A stretch of DNA of 64,000 nt from assembly GCA_963808965.1 (NCBI GenBank), contig CAWEHU010000006.1, positions 124,001-188,000 on the forward strand. Direction: 5' to 3'. This DNA is from CAWEHU01 sp963808965. GTDB taxonomy: Bacteria > Pseudomonadota > Alphaproteobacteria > Acetobacterales > Acetobacteraceae. Position numbers and translations under genes: made by a program. Shown piece by piece: positions 1 to 8,396 of the stretch. Below the pieces are notes generated by a model that did not search any database, had not been told where the DNA came from, and worked only from the letters and a program-made list of their open reading frames with translations. Numbering within the stretch: the stretch's first letter is position 1; each line of letters opens with the position of its first letter.

Positions 1-539
1 ACCCGATTCCGCCCCCCTACGTCGTGAAGCCGCTGAACGAAGGCTCCTCGGTTGGGGTGGAGATCATCGGCCCTGGCGACAACCGCCGCGCAGAGGTGGC
101 GCGCGGCTGGCGCTACAACGGTGCGGCGCTGGTCGAGGAATACGTTCCCGGCCGGGAGCTGACCGTCGGGGTGATGGGAGATCGCGCGCTTGCCGTGACC
201 GAGATCGTCGCGAGCCAAAGCTTCTATGATTACGAGTTGAAATATGCCGAGGGCGGATCGCGCCACGTGATCCCGGCCGTCGTTCATCCCGAGACTTACG
301 CTGCCGCGATGAGCATCGCGCTCGCCGCGCATCGCGCGCTCGGTTGCCGCGGCGCGTCGCGAGCGGATTTCCGCTATGACGATACCGCAGCAAGCCCAGG
401 CCGCCTCGTGCTGCTCGAAGTGAACACACAGCCGGGCCTAACTCCTACGTCGCTGCTTCCGGAGCAGGCAGCGCATGTCGGCATGAGCTTTACGGATCTC
501 TGCGCCTGGATGGTGGAGAATGCCGCATGTCGCGCATAG
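1..539 (+). CDS. ddl: D-alanine--D-alanine ligase, C-terminal part (gene starts before the window)
   Basis: Ddl joins two D-alanines with ATP in the cytoplasm to make the D-Ala-D-Ala end of the peptidoglycan precursor. The frame is open from base 3 and carries the ATP-grasp core: a PYVVKPLNEGSSVGV segment right at the edge, an EEYVPGRELTVGV strand, and the Mg/ATP-binding end LLEVNTQPGLT followed by SLLPEQAAHVG, all typical of Ddl. About 178 residues are present, against roughly 300 for the family, so the N-terminal domain lies upstream. The last codons overlap the ftsQ start, as usual in alphaproteobacterial division clusters. The identification is secure; the true start is not visible. Confidence 0.95.
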   Translation, partial: PIPPPYVVKPLNEGSSVGVEIIGPGDNRRAEVARGWRYNGAALVEEYVPGRELTVGVMGDRALAVTEIVASQSFYDYELKYAEGGSRHVIPAVVHPETYAAAMSIALAAHRALGCRGASRADFRYDDTAASPGRLVLLEVNTQPGLTPTSLLPEQAAHVGMSFTDLCAWMVENAACRA

Positions 540-1417
540 CGCGTCTCCCCCGCAACAGCGTCAAGGACCGGCCCGCCCGTCTCAAGCTGCTGCTTCGCCG
601 GCAAAGGTGGTTGCTGCGGCCGGCCGCATGGGCCGCGTTCGGGCTGGTCGCGGTGGTGCTGGTTGCCTTCCTCGTACACTCAAAGGGACCGGGAAGCACG
701 CTCGCCACCGGGCGCGAGCGGTTCGGCAACGCAACCGCCGTCATGGGATTGCGCGTGCAGAACATCGTCATCGAAGGCCGTGCGAATACGCCCGAGCCGT
801 TGCTGCGCGCGGCTATCGGGGTGACGACGGGCCAGCCGATTCTGGGATTCTCGGTCGCCGACGCGCGCGCCCGTATCGAGACACTGTCCTGGGTCGAGCA
901 CGCCACCGTTGAGCGAAAGCTGCCCAGCACGATCACCGTGAACCTCGTGGAGAGGCGGCCGTTCGCGATCTGGCAAAATCTCGGAAAGTTCGTGCTGATC
1001 GACCGCAGCGGCCAGATCGTCGCGGATCAGGACGTGGCGCAGTTCAGCAAACTGCCGCTCGTCGTCGGCCCCGGCGCCCCGGCCGGCGCGGCGGTGCTGA
1101 TCGACGCCCTGGCGGACCGGCCGGCGCTCCAGGCGCATGTCGTCGCCGCGGTGCGCATCGGCGAGCGGCGCTGGAATCTGCGGCTCGATAGCGGCACGGA
1201 TGTGCTGTTGCCGGAAGGCGCCGAAGCCGCCGCGATCGAACGTCTCATGGCGCTGCAAAAGGATCACGCACTGATCGACCGTCCGCTACAGGTCGTCGAC
1301 ATGCGCCTGCCGGATAGACTGGTCGTGCGCCCGATGCCCGAGCCGCACGCGCCTGACGGGGCGGCGCCGAATGCGCCGCACGGGGCGCCGTTGCCAACAA
1401 CGAAGAAGCCGACGTGA
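527..1417 (+). CDS. ftsQ: Cell division protein FtsQ
   Basis: FtsQ is a bitopic divisome protein that links early Z-ring proteins to FtsL/FtsB and the septal synthase. The 296-aa product has a basic cytoplasmic N-terminus, one membrane segment around residues 38-52 (AFGLVAVVLVAFLV), then a periplasmic POTRA domain beginning VQNIVIEGRAN and an FtsQ/DivIB segment with LSWVEHATVERKLP and VNLVERRPFAIW. Its start codon lies inside the end of ddl, so translation is probably coupled. The C-terminal tail is Pro/Ala-rich and low in complexity. Length and position before ftsA fit the family. Confidence 0.93.
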   Translation: MSRIARLPRNSVKDRPARLKLLLRRQRWLLRPAAWAAFGLVAVVLVAFLVHSKGPGSTLATGRERFGNATAVMGLRVQNIVIEGRANTPEPLLRAAIGVTTGQPILGFSVADARARIETLSWVEHATVERKLPSTITVNLVERRPFAIWQNLGKFVLIDRSGQIVADQDVAQFSKLPLVVGPGAPAGAAVLIDALADRPALQAHVVAAVRIGERRWNLRLDSGTDVLLPEGAEAAAIERLMALQKDHALIDRPLQVVDMRLPDRLVVRPMPEPHAPDGAAPNAPHGAPLPTTKKPT

Positions 1418-1430
1418 GCGGAGCAGTCCG

Positions 1431-2732
1431 GTGAACGATATGTCCCGCCGCGTGCTTCCGCCTCCGTCCTCCGGCCCGGAAGAACCGTCGCGCCCGCGCA
1501 ATCCCCGCACCGGCCCATTCGGCGTGCTCGACATCGGCACGACGAAGATCGTCTGCCTTATCGGCCGCACCGAGAGCGACGGCACCCTGCGCGTGCTCGG
1601 CTTTGGCTGGCACCGAGGCCGCGGCGTGCGCGGCGGAGCCATCACCGATCTCGACGAAGCGGAGCGCGCCATCCGCGCCTGCGTCGGGCAGGCCGAGGAC
1701 ATGGCCGACACCCGGCTTCGTGCCGTGACGGTCAATCTCACCTGCGGCCAGCCGGAGAGCCGCCTCTTCAACGTGCAATGGCCGGTCGGCGGCCGCGCGG
1801 TAGACGATCACGACGTCCGCCGTGTCGTGCACGAGAGCCGTGCGCGTGCTGCCGAAGGTGGGCGCGAAACGATCCATGCGCTGCCCCTCACATTCTCTGT
1901 CGATGACATGGCGGGAGTTGCCGATCCGCGCGGTCTGCACTGCACGACCCTGAACGCAAGACTCCATATCATCGACGCCGCCTCCACCGCACTGCGTTCG
2001 CTCGGCGCCTGCATCGCGCGCTGCGATCTCGAGATAGCCGAACTGGTCGCCGCGCCGATGGCGGCAGGCCTGTCCACCCTCGTCGCGGACGAGCGCGAGC
2101 TAGGCACCACCGTTATCGACATGGGCGGCGGTACGACGGGCATGGCGGTGTTCGCGGAGAGCCAGCTCCTGCACACCTCGCAACTTCCGGTCGGCGGCGT
2201 CCATGTCACGAACGATCTGGCCCGCATTCTCTCGACGCCCGTCGCACACGCGGAGCGGCTCAAGACGCTCTACGGCAGCGTGCAATCGAGCCCTGACGAC
2301 GACCGCGAAATGCTTCCCGTGCCGTTGGTCGGCGAGGAAGAGCATCAGATCGCCAAAGTGCCCCGCAGCATGGTCGTGAATGTGATCCGCCCGCGCCTCG
2401 AAGAGACGTTCGAGTTGGTGAAGGAACGGCTCGACAGTTCGGGTCTTTCGCGCGCGGCGGGAATGCGGGTCGTGCTGACCGGCGGCGCCTGCCAGCTCGG
2501 CGGGGCGCGCGAAATGGCGGCGCGCATTCTCGGACGGCAGGTGCGACTTGGCCGGCCGCAACGGCTGCGCGGCTTGCCCAACTCGGCCTCCGGCCCCGCA
2601 TTTGCGACTGCGGCCGGCCTGCTCGCCTGGGCCTCCGGCGAGGGTCGCACGATGCACGATCTCGATCTCGCGGAGGAGCGACCCGCCGGCTTTGTCCGTC
2701 GCGTCGTCAACTTCCTCAAGGAGCGCGTCTGA
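1431..2732 (+). CDS. ftsA: Cell division protein FtsA
   Basis: FtsA is the actin-like ATPase that tethers FtsZ filaments to the membrane. The product shows the phosphate-1 motif FGVLDIGTTKIVCLIG near residue 27, a 1C subdomain, and the phosphate-2 motif TTVIDMGGGTTGMAVF. The last residues, including FVRRVVNFLKERV, form the basic amphipathic membrane-targeting helix. A GTG start at 1431 is preferred because GGAG lies 7 bases upstream; an ATG at 1440 is the alternative. Length is 433 aa with the GTG. It follows ftsQ by 13 bases and precedes ftsZ. Confidence 0.94.
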   Translation: MNDMSRRVLPPPSSGPEEPSRPRNPRTGPFGVLDIGTTKIVCLIGRTESDGTLRVLGFGWHRGRGVRGGAITDLDEAERAIRACVGQAEDMADTRLRAVTVNLTCGQPESRLFNVQWPVGGRAVDDHDVRRVVHESRARAAEGGRETIHALPLTFSVDDMAGVADPRGLHCTTLNARLHIIDAASTALRSLGACIARCDLEIAELVAAPMAAGLSTLVADERELGTTVIDMGGGTTGMAVFAESQLLHTSQLPVGGVHVTNDLARILSTPVAHAERLKTLYGSVQSSPDDDREMLPVPLVGEEEHQIAKVPRSMVVNVIRPRLEETFELVKERLDSSGLSRAAGMRVVLTGGACQLGGAREMAARILGRQVRLGRPQRLRGLPNSASGPAFATAAGLLAWASGEGRTMHDLDLAEERPAGFVRRVVNFLKERV

Positions 2733-2805
2733 TGCGCTCCGCCCTGTTCCACGCCGCCCACCGCCTCAACCGCGTTCTCGAGCCCCCTCTCGGAGAGTTG
2801 CCAGG

Positions 2806-4407
2806 ATGACCCTGAACCTGACTATTCCGCAGCAGACCCACACCGACTTCACCCCGCGCATCACCGTGATCGGGGTTGGCGGCGGCGGCACGAACGCCGT
2901 GGACAACATGATCGCGCTCAATTTGCAGGGCGTCGAGTTCGTGGTCGCCAACACCGACGCGCAGCAGCTCATGCACAGCCGCGCCAGCCGCCGCATCCAG
3001 CTTGGACCGCACATCACGCAAGGGCTGGGCGCGGGCGCCAAACCGGAGATCGGCCGGGCGGCCGCGGAGGAAGCGGCCGACGAGCTGTACCGCCATCTCG
3101 ACGGTGCGCACATGGTGTTCATCACAGCGGGCATGGGCGGGGGCACCGGCACCGGCGCCGCGCCCGTCATTGCCCGGATGGCACGCGAGCGGAACATCCT
3201 CACCGTGGGCGTCGTGACGAAACCGTTCACCTTCGAGGGCAGCCGCCGCGCCCGCGCGGCTGACACCGGGATCGACGAGCTTCAGCAATATGTCGACACG
3301 CTGATCGTCATCCCCAATCAAAACCTGTTCCGTATGGCTAATGAACGCACGACCTGGCGGGAGGCGTTCAAGATGGCCGATCACGTCCTCTATATGGGCG
3401 TGCGCGGTGTGACCGACCTGATGATGGCGCCCGGTCTCGTCAATCTCGACTTCGCTGACATTCGGACGGTTATGGCGGAGATGGGCAAAGCCATGATGGG
3501 AACTGGCGAAGCTGATGGCGAGAACCGCGCCATTCGCGCCGCCGAAGCCGCGATCAGCAACCCGCTGCTCGAGGATACGTCCATGAATGGGGCGCGCGGT
3601 CTGCTGATCAACATCACGGGCGGCGACGATATGACGCTGTTCGAAGTGGATCAGGCCGCCAACCGTATCCGCGAGGAAGTGGACGAGGAGGCGAACATCA
3701 TCTTCGGCTCCGCGATCGACGACACGTTGCAGGGCAAGATCCGGGTTTCCGTTGTCGCGACCGGCATAGACGGCCCGGCCACGGCCTCGCAGCGTCCTCG
3801 CCTCGTCGCGGTCGGCGGGGGAGCGGCGCACGCCGCTACGCCAATCCCCATTCCGGCCGGCGTCGGAATGACTCTCACGGCTACGCCTGCACCGGTGAGC
3901 GCAACGGCGGTCGCGCCGCTCCGCGCAGTCGCGCAGGCGATGCCGCATGCCCACCCCGAGCCGGCGCTGGAAGTGGCCCATGGTCAAGGGCCACATGCCG
4001 TTGCAATCCACGTTCCCGGCGGGCAATCCGCGCCGATGCAGCCGGTCATGGCCACTCAAACCGTCGCGCGAGCTTCGGCTGCTCCGGTAGCGCACTCGGC
4101 AGCCTCCCAACCGGCCAGTCGCGGCGGCCTGTTCGCCGAGCCGACCCGCGCGGCAGCCGCAGTCCCGCCGGCCCCTGCGGGAGCCGAACCCCGGCCAAGC
4201 CTGTTCCGATCTGTGACCGGACGCCTGCGCAACACGCTTGGCTCGGTACAGGCCCCCGCCCCCGTTGCGGAAGCGCCCGCGGCTCGGCCGGTGGAAGCCA
4301 GTGTGCAGGAGCACCGGCCCGAACCGGCCCGCGCCTCCGTCCGACAGGCGGCAGGGGAAGAGATGGGGCTGGACATTCCCGCCTTCCTGCGCCGCCAGTC
4401 CTCCTGA
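2806..4407 (+). CDS. ftsZ: Cell division protein FtsZ
   Basis: FtsZ is the tubulin-like GTPase that forms the Z-ring. The start at 2806 gives MTLNLTIPQQ and has GGAGAG about 19 bases and AGG directly upstream; the frame is open further 5' but that part is not FtsZ-like. The GTP-binding loop GGGTGTG is at residues 111-117, with ITVIGVGGGGTNAVDNMI at the N-terminus. At 533 aa it is longer than the E. coli protein because of an Ala/Pro-rich linker (about residues 335-515), as in other alphaproteobacteria. It ends in the conserved partner-binding peptide DIPAFLRRQ. Identification is certain. Confidence 0.97.
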   Translation: MTLNLTIPQQTHTDFTPRITVIGVGGGGTNAVDNMIALNLQGVEFVVANTDAQQLMHSRASRRIQLGPHITQGLGAGAKPEIGRAAAEEAADELYRHLDGAHMVFITAGMGGGTGTGAAPVIARMARERNILTVGVVTKPFTFEGSRRARAADTGIDELQQYVDTLIVIPNQNLFRMANERTTWREAFKMADHVLYMGVRGVTDLMMAPGLVNLDFADIRTVMAEMGKAMMGTGEADGENRAIRAAEAAISNPLLEDTSMNGARGLLINITGGDDMTLFEVDQAANRIREEVDEEANIIFGSAIDDTLQGKIRVSVVATGIDGPATASQRPRLVAVGGGAAHAATPIPIPAGVGMTLTATPAPVSATAVAPLRAVAQAMPHAHPEPALEVAHGQGPHAVAIHVPGGQSAPMQPVMATQTVARASAAPVAHSAASQPASRGGLFAEPTRAAAAVPPAPAGAEPRPSLFRSVTGRLRNTLGSVQAPAPVAEAPAARPVEASVQEHRPEPARASVRQAAGEEMGLDIPAFLRRQSS

Positions 4408-4448
4408 AACAGGCCCTGCTGCATCTTCATGCCTCGCTCCGGTTAATC

Positions 4449-4480
4449 CGAACATGCGCGGACGTCACCGCGCATGTTCG
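4449..4480. terminator. Strong hairpin between ftsZ and lpxC
   Basis: A perfect 13-bp inverted repeat (arms 4449-4461 and 4468-4480, loop ACGTCA) lies 41 bases after the ftsZ stop. No T-tract follows on either strand, so it is not a textbook intrinsic terminator. It may be a Rho-independent-like pause, an mRNA-stabilising 3' hairpin, or a processing site. The rest of the 334-base ftsZ-lpxC gap shows an AT-richer stretch around 4605-4680 that could hold the lpxC promoter, but I cannot assign -35/-10 boxes. Confidence 0.5.
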
Positions 4481-4741
4481 CCCGGAGGGGCACCACGATT
4501 GCCCTGAAGGGGGCAGGCTTGTGGTCCGACTCCCTCCCTTCATGCGCACGCTTCCGGTCGAGCCTTTCAACTCCCGGATCATCCGCTGCGTGAATGATGC
4601 GCCGGGACCTATATATTGCTCCGCAAAAAACCGAGCAAAATCAAGGCGTTGCAGAGAAATATTCAGCAATAATGATTGAATCGCCAAGGTTTGGCCACCC
4701 CGCCTAACCTTCCGCTTCGACGACTTCCGCGAGCGAATCGG

Positions 4742-5683
4742 ATGGATGGACTCCCGCAAACTCTTTCTCCCGTGACCACCACCGCCCTTCGGCAGCGCAC
4801 CTTGAAGGCGCCGATCGGCTGCGTTGGCGTGGGCCTGCACAGTGGGCGTCGTGTTTCCATGACATTGCGCCCGGCCGAGGCGGGGCGCGGCGTCGTGTTT
4901 CGCCGCATCGACCGAGGGATCGATATTCCGGCGCGATTCGACTTTGTCGCCGACTCGCGCCTTTGCACCGTCCTGATGCATCCGGATCATCCCGAGGCGC
5001 CGGTCGGCACGGTCGAGCACTTGATGGCCGCGCTCACCGGCTGCGGTGTGGACAACGTCGTGGTCGAGATCGACGGCCCGGAGTTGCCCATCCTGGACGG
5101 TTCTTCGGCACCTTACGTGTTTCTCCTCGAGTGCGCCGGCTTCACCGAGCAGGACTGCCCGCGAAGCTGGATCGAGGTTCTCCGGCCGGTGCGGGTCCAG
5201 AACGGACCGGCCTGGGTGGAGCTTCGTCCCGGCTCCTTCGGCTTGGACATGGCGCTTTCGATCGAGTTCGACTCCGCCGTTATCGGCCGCCAGGCGCTGT
5301 CTTTACGGGTGACGCCCGAGAGTTTTCGTCACGAACTGGCTCGTGCGCGGACCTTTGCGCTCGCGGAGGACGTGGAGCAGCTTCAGGCAGCGGGGCTCGC
5401 GCGAGGCGGCAGCCTGGCGAACGCTGTCGTTGTGGACGAGGCGCGCGTGCTAAATCCGGGCGGTCTCCGGATGCCGGACGAGTTCGTTCGCCACAAGCTG
5501 CTGGACGCTGTGGGCGATTTGGGTCTGGCCGGTGCGCCTCTCTGCGCGCGGTTCGTGGCGAACCGCTCCGGGCATGGGCTGAACAATCGCGTTCTCAGGG
5601 CGCTCTTCGCCGATCAATCCGCTTGGCGGCTCGTCGCGCCGGATGCGGCAGCCGGAGTGTCCCTGCCCGCCGCCGCGGCTTAG
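4742..5683 (+). CDS. lpxC: UDP-3-O-acyl-N-acetylglucosamine deacetylase LpxC
   Basis: LpxC is the Zn-dependent deacetylase that commits UDP-acyl-GlcNAc to lipid A synthesis. Family motifs are visible: CVGVGLHSGR near the N-terminus, VGTVEHLMAAL with the catalytic Glu92 and Zn ligand His93, EIDGPELPILDGSS, and FVRHKLLDAVGDL with the Zn ligand His251. The ATG at 4742 gives 314 aa, close to the usual length; an upstream TTG at 4676 would add 22 residues without homology. Position after ftsZ is the normal order. The last residues are an Ala-rich tail. Confidence 0.95.
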   Translation: MDGLPQTLSPVTTTALRQRTLKAPIGCVGVGLHSGRRVSMTLRPAEAGRGVVFRRIDRGIDIPARFDFVADSRLCTVLMHPDHPEAPVGTVEHLMAALTGCGVDNVVVEIDGPELPILDGSSAPYVFLLECAGFTEQDCPRSWIEVLRPVRVQNGPAWVELRPGSFGLDMALSIEFDSAVIGRQALSLRVTPESFRHELARARTFALAEDVEQLQAAGLARGGSLANAVVVDEARVLNPGGLRMPDEFVRHKLLDAVGDLGLAGAPLCARFVANRSGHGLNNRVLRALFADQSAWRLVAPDAAAGVSLPAAAA

Positions 5684-5778
5684 CGCTAGGCTGGCCGCTG
5701 GAATCGGGGCCGCAATCCCCAGGGGCCTTCGCCGGGCGACAGGCCGTGCTATAAGCCCGCGGCTTGGAACAGGACTCG

Positions 5779-6672
5779 ATGATCGCACTGCTCATGACCC
5801 GATTCGCCCGATGCAGGCCCGCCCGGTTCGCCCCCCTTCTGGCTCTCACGCTGCTCGCCGGCTGCGGTTGGCTCAATCCCTGGAACGGGGATGAGGCGAA
5901 GCTGAAGCCGAAGGTGGATGCGTCGCAAATCCCGGTGGAGGATCTCTACAACAACGGCGTCGATGCGCTGAACCAGAAACGCTACGTCGCCGCGACCCGG
6001 CAATTCGATCTGGTCGAGCAGAACTACCCTTATTCCTCCTGGGCGGTGAACGCTCAGCTCATGCAGGGCTACACGCAGTATCTACAGAACCATTACACGG
6101 AGGCGATCGGGACTCTCGACCGTTTCATCCAGCTGCATCCGGCGCACCGGGATATCGCCTACGCGTATTACTTGCGCGCGCTCAGCTATTACGAGCAGAT
6201 CGCCGATATACAACGGGACCAGAAAAGCACGCAGCTCGCGATGAACGCCCTGCAAGAGGTGGTGAATCGCTTCCCAGATAGCGCATACGCCCGGGACGCA
6301 CGGCTCAAGATCGACCTTGCCCGCGATCACCTGGCCGGTAAGGAGATGGAGATCGGGCGCTGGTATGAGAGACAGCATCTCTACACTGCCGCGATCGGCC
6401 GCTTTCAGCGCGTGGTGGACGACTACCAGACGACGAACCACGTCCCGGAGGCGCTGCACCGGTTGACGGAGATCTACCTGATCCTCGGGATGCGGGACGA
6501 GGCGAGAAAAACCGCCTCCGTCCTCGGGTACAATTATCCCGGCAACTCATGGTACGAGGACAGCTACAATCAGCTGCTGGACGACGGGCTGGTACAGAGC
6601 GCCGAGGCCGGAGCGCCCCGGCCGAAGCAGGAACAGGGGTTCTTCTCCCGCACGCTCGGGTCTTTGTTCTAA
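5779..6672 (+). CDS. bamD: Outer membrane assembly lipoprotein BamD
   Basis: BamD is the essential lipoprotein of the BAM complex that inserts outer-membrane proteins. The 297-aa product has a basic N-terminus, a hydrophobic stretch and a lipobox LLAGC, so it is exported and lipidated. It is followed by TPR-like repeats (LYNNGVDALNQKRY, QLMQGYTQYLQNHY, HRDIAYAYYLRALSYYEQI), the YfiO/ComL fold. The ATG at 5779 has AGGA 4 bases upstream and is preferred over an upstream TTG. Placement between lpxC and recN is typical of alphaproteobacteria. Confidence 0.94.
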   Translation: MIALLMTRFARCRPARFAPLLALTLLAGCGWLNPWNGDEAKLKPKVDASQIPVEDLYNNGVDALNQKRYVAATRQFDLVEQNYPYSSWAVNAQLMQGYTQYLQNHYTEAIGTLDRFIQLHPAHRDIAYAYYLRALSYYEQIADIQRDQKSTQLAMNALQEVVNRFPDSAYARDARLKIDLARDHLAGKEMEIGRWYERQHLYTAAIGRFQRVVDDYQTTNHVPEALHRLTEIYLILGMRDEARKTASVLGYNYPGNSWYEDSYNQLLDDGLVQSAEAGAPRPKQEQGFFSRTLGSLF

Positions 6673-6697
6673 CGCCGGAGCGACCGGGTCCGGCCCC

Positions 6698-8396
6698 ATG
6701 TTGACCGCCCTCTCGATCCGCGACGTGGTGCTGATCGAGAGGCTCGACCTCTCCTTCGGGCCGGGGTTGACGGTCGCCACGGGCGAGACCGGCGCAGGCA
6801 AATCCATTCTCCTCGACAGTTTGGGGCTGGCCCTTGGCGCCCGAGCGGATGCGGGTCTGGTCCGCGCCGGGGCCGAGCAGGCCAGCGTCGCTGCCTCGTT
6901 CGCTCCGCCTTCGGCGCACGCGGTCGGGGTGTTGCTGACCGAGCAGGGGATAGAGGCGGATGACGAAGATCGTGCTCCGCCGCGTGGTGGCGAAGGACGG
7001 AAAATCGCGCGCCTTCGTCAACGATCAGCCGGTCGGCGTGGCCCTGCTTCGCCGGCTCGGCGCGCTGCTGGTCGAGATACAGGGCCAGCACGCGCAGATG
7101 GAGCTCGCCGAAGTTGGCCAGCCAAATCGGTCTGCTGGACGCGTATGGCGTTCGCGGCCGCGCTCCGGAGCGCTGCGTCCGAAGCGTGGCGCTCCTGGCG
7201 GAACGCGGCCGATCGCTTGAGTGCGGCGCGGCAGGCGATCGCCGAGGCGGAGCGCGAGGAAGAGTGGCTGCGTCATGCGGTGCACGAGCTTGCAGCGCTC
7301 GCGCCCGAGGAGGGGGAGGAGGAGCGCCTGGCCGCTGAACGGCAGCGGCGTCAGCAAGGGGAGCGGCGGGCGGAAGCCATCGCCGCGGCTCTCGCCGAGC
7401 TCGCCCCGCGCGATCGGCGCAGCCCGGGTCCGGGTGCAGCCCTGCGCGCTGCCAGCCGGGTGTTGCAACGACTCGCCCCCGCGCAGGCGAAGGATGACGC
7501 CGCGAATCCGGCGGCTCCCGCCCTCGCCGCCCTTGAGCGGGCAGAGGAGGCGTTGGCCGAGGCCGAAACGCTGCTCACGCGCCTGGCCGATGAGGCCGAC
7601 ACCGACCCGCGCCTACTGGAACAGGCCGAAGAGCGGCTATTCGCGCTGCGGGCGGCGGCGCGCAAGCACGGCGTGCGCGGTCGTGGAGCTTCCTGCTTTG
7701 CTCGCCAGCCTTACCGGAGCGGCTTGCCGCGCTGGAAACGGGCAGCGCGCAAATCGCGGCTTTGGAGGCCGCAACCGCGGAGGCCGCCCGCGCCTATCGG
7801 AGCGCCGCCGCCGCCCTGTCGCAAGCCCGGAAAGCCGCCGCTGCGAAGCTGGAGCGGGCCGTTTCGCGGGAACTGCCTCCCTTACGACTCGACAAGGCAC
7901 GGTTCACGGTGGAAGTGGCACCTGCGGGCGAGGCCGCGTGGGGGCCGGGCGGGGCGGATACCGTGCGGTTCCTGATCGCGACCAATCCGGGCCAGGCACC
8001 GGGGCCACTTGGTCGCATCGCCTCGGGCGGCGAGCTCTCCCGACTGATGCTCGCGCTCAAGGTCGTGCTGTCCGGCAATTCCGCCGTGCCAACACTCGTG
8101 TTCGACGAGGTCGATTCCGGGATCGGCGGCGCGACCGCGGCTGCGGTGGGCGACCGGTTGGCGCGGGTCGCGGAGCGGGTGCAGGTGCTCGTCGTCACCC
8201 ACAGCCCGCAGGTCGCGGCGCGAGGTTCGGCCCATCTTCGGGTCGCGAAGCAAGCGGCACGCGGCCGGGCGGCGACTTCGTGGATCAGTTGGATACCCGT
8301 GCGCGGCGGGAGGAGATCGCCCGGATGCTGGCGGGTGAAACCATCACCGAAGCAGCACGGGCCGCGGCGGACGATCTGCTCGCCGCACCGGCATGA
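6698..8396 (+). pseudogene. recN: DNA repair ATPase RecN, broken by six frame changes
   Basis: RecN is an SMC-like ATPase for double-strand break repair. All parts are present but in changing frames: the Walker A segment GETGAGKS near the N-terminus; RRVVAKDGKSRAFVNDQPV and VEIQGQHAQMELAE (6960-7113); GLLDAYG (about 7125); the coiled-coil middle (7140-7670); ELPALLASLT (7690); IASGGELSRLMLALK, VFDEVDSGIGG and VVTHSPQVAARG (8020-8230); then ARREEIARMLAGETITEA to the stop at 8396. Five breaks each need one base removed (about 6966, 7113, 7145, 7675, 7720) and one needs a base added (about 8250). There are no in-frame stops between breaks. ligA overlaps the end by 4 bases. Probably an intact gene with sequence errors; true decay cannot be excluded. 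Confidence 0.8.

Noticed and set aside
2716..4455. Long minus-strand open frame opposite ftsZ
   Set aside because: It is antisense to a certain gene, has Arg/Gly/His-rich composition typical of GC-rich shadow frames, and no recognisable motif.
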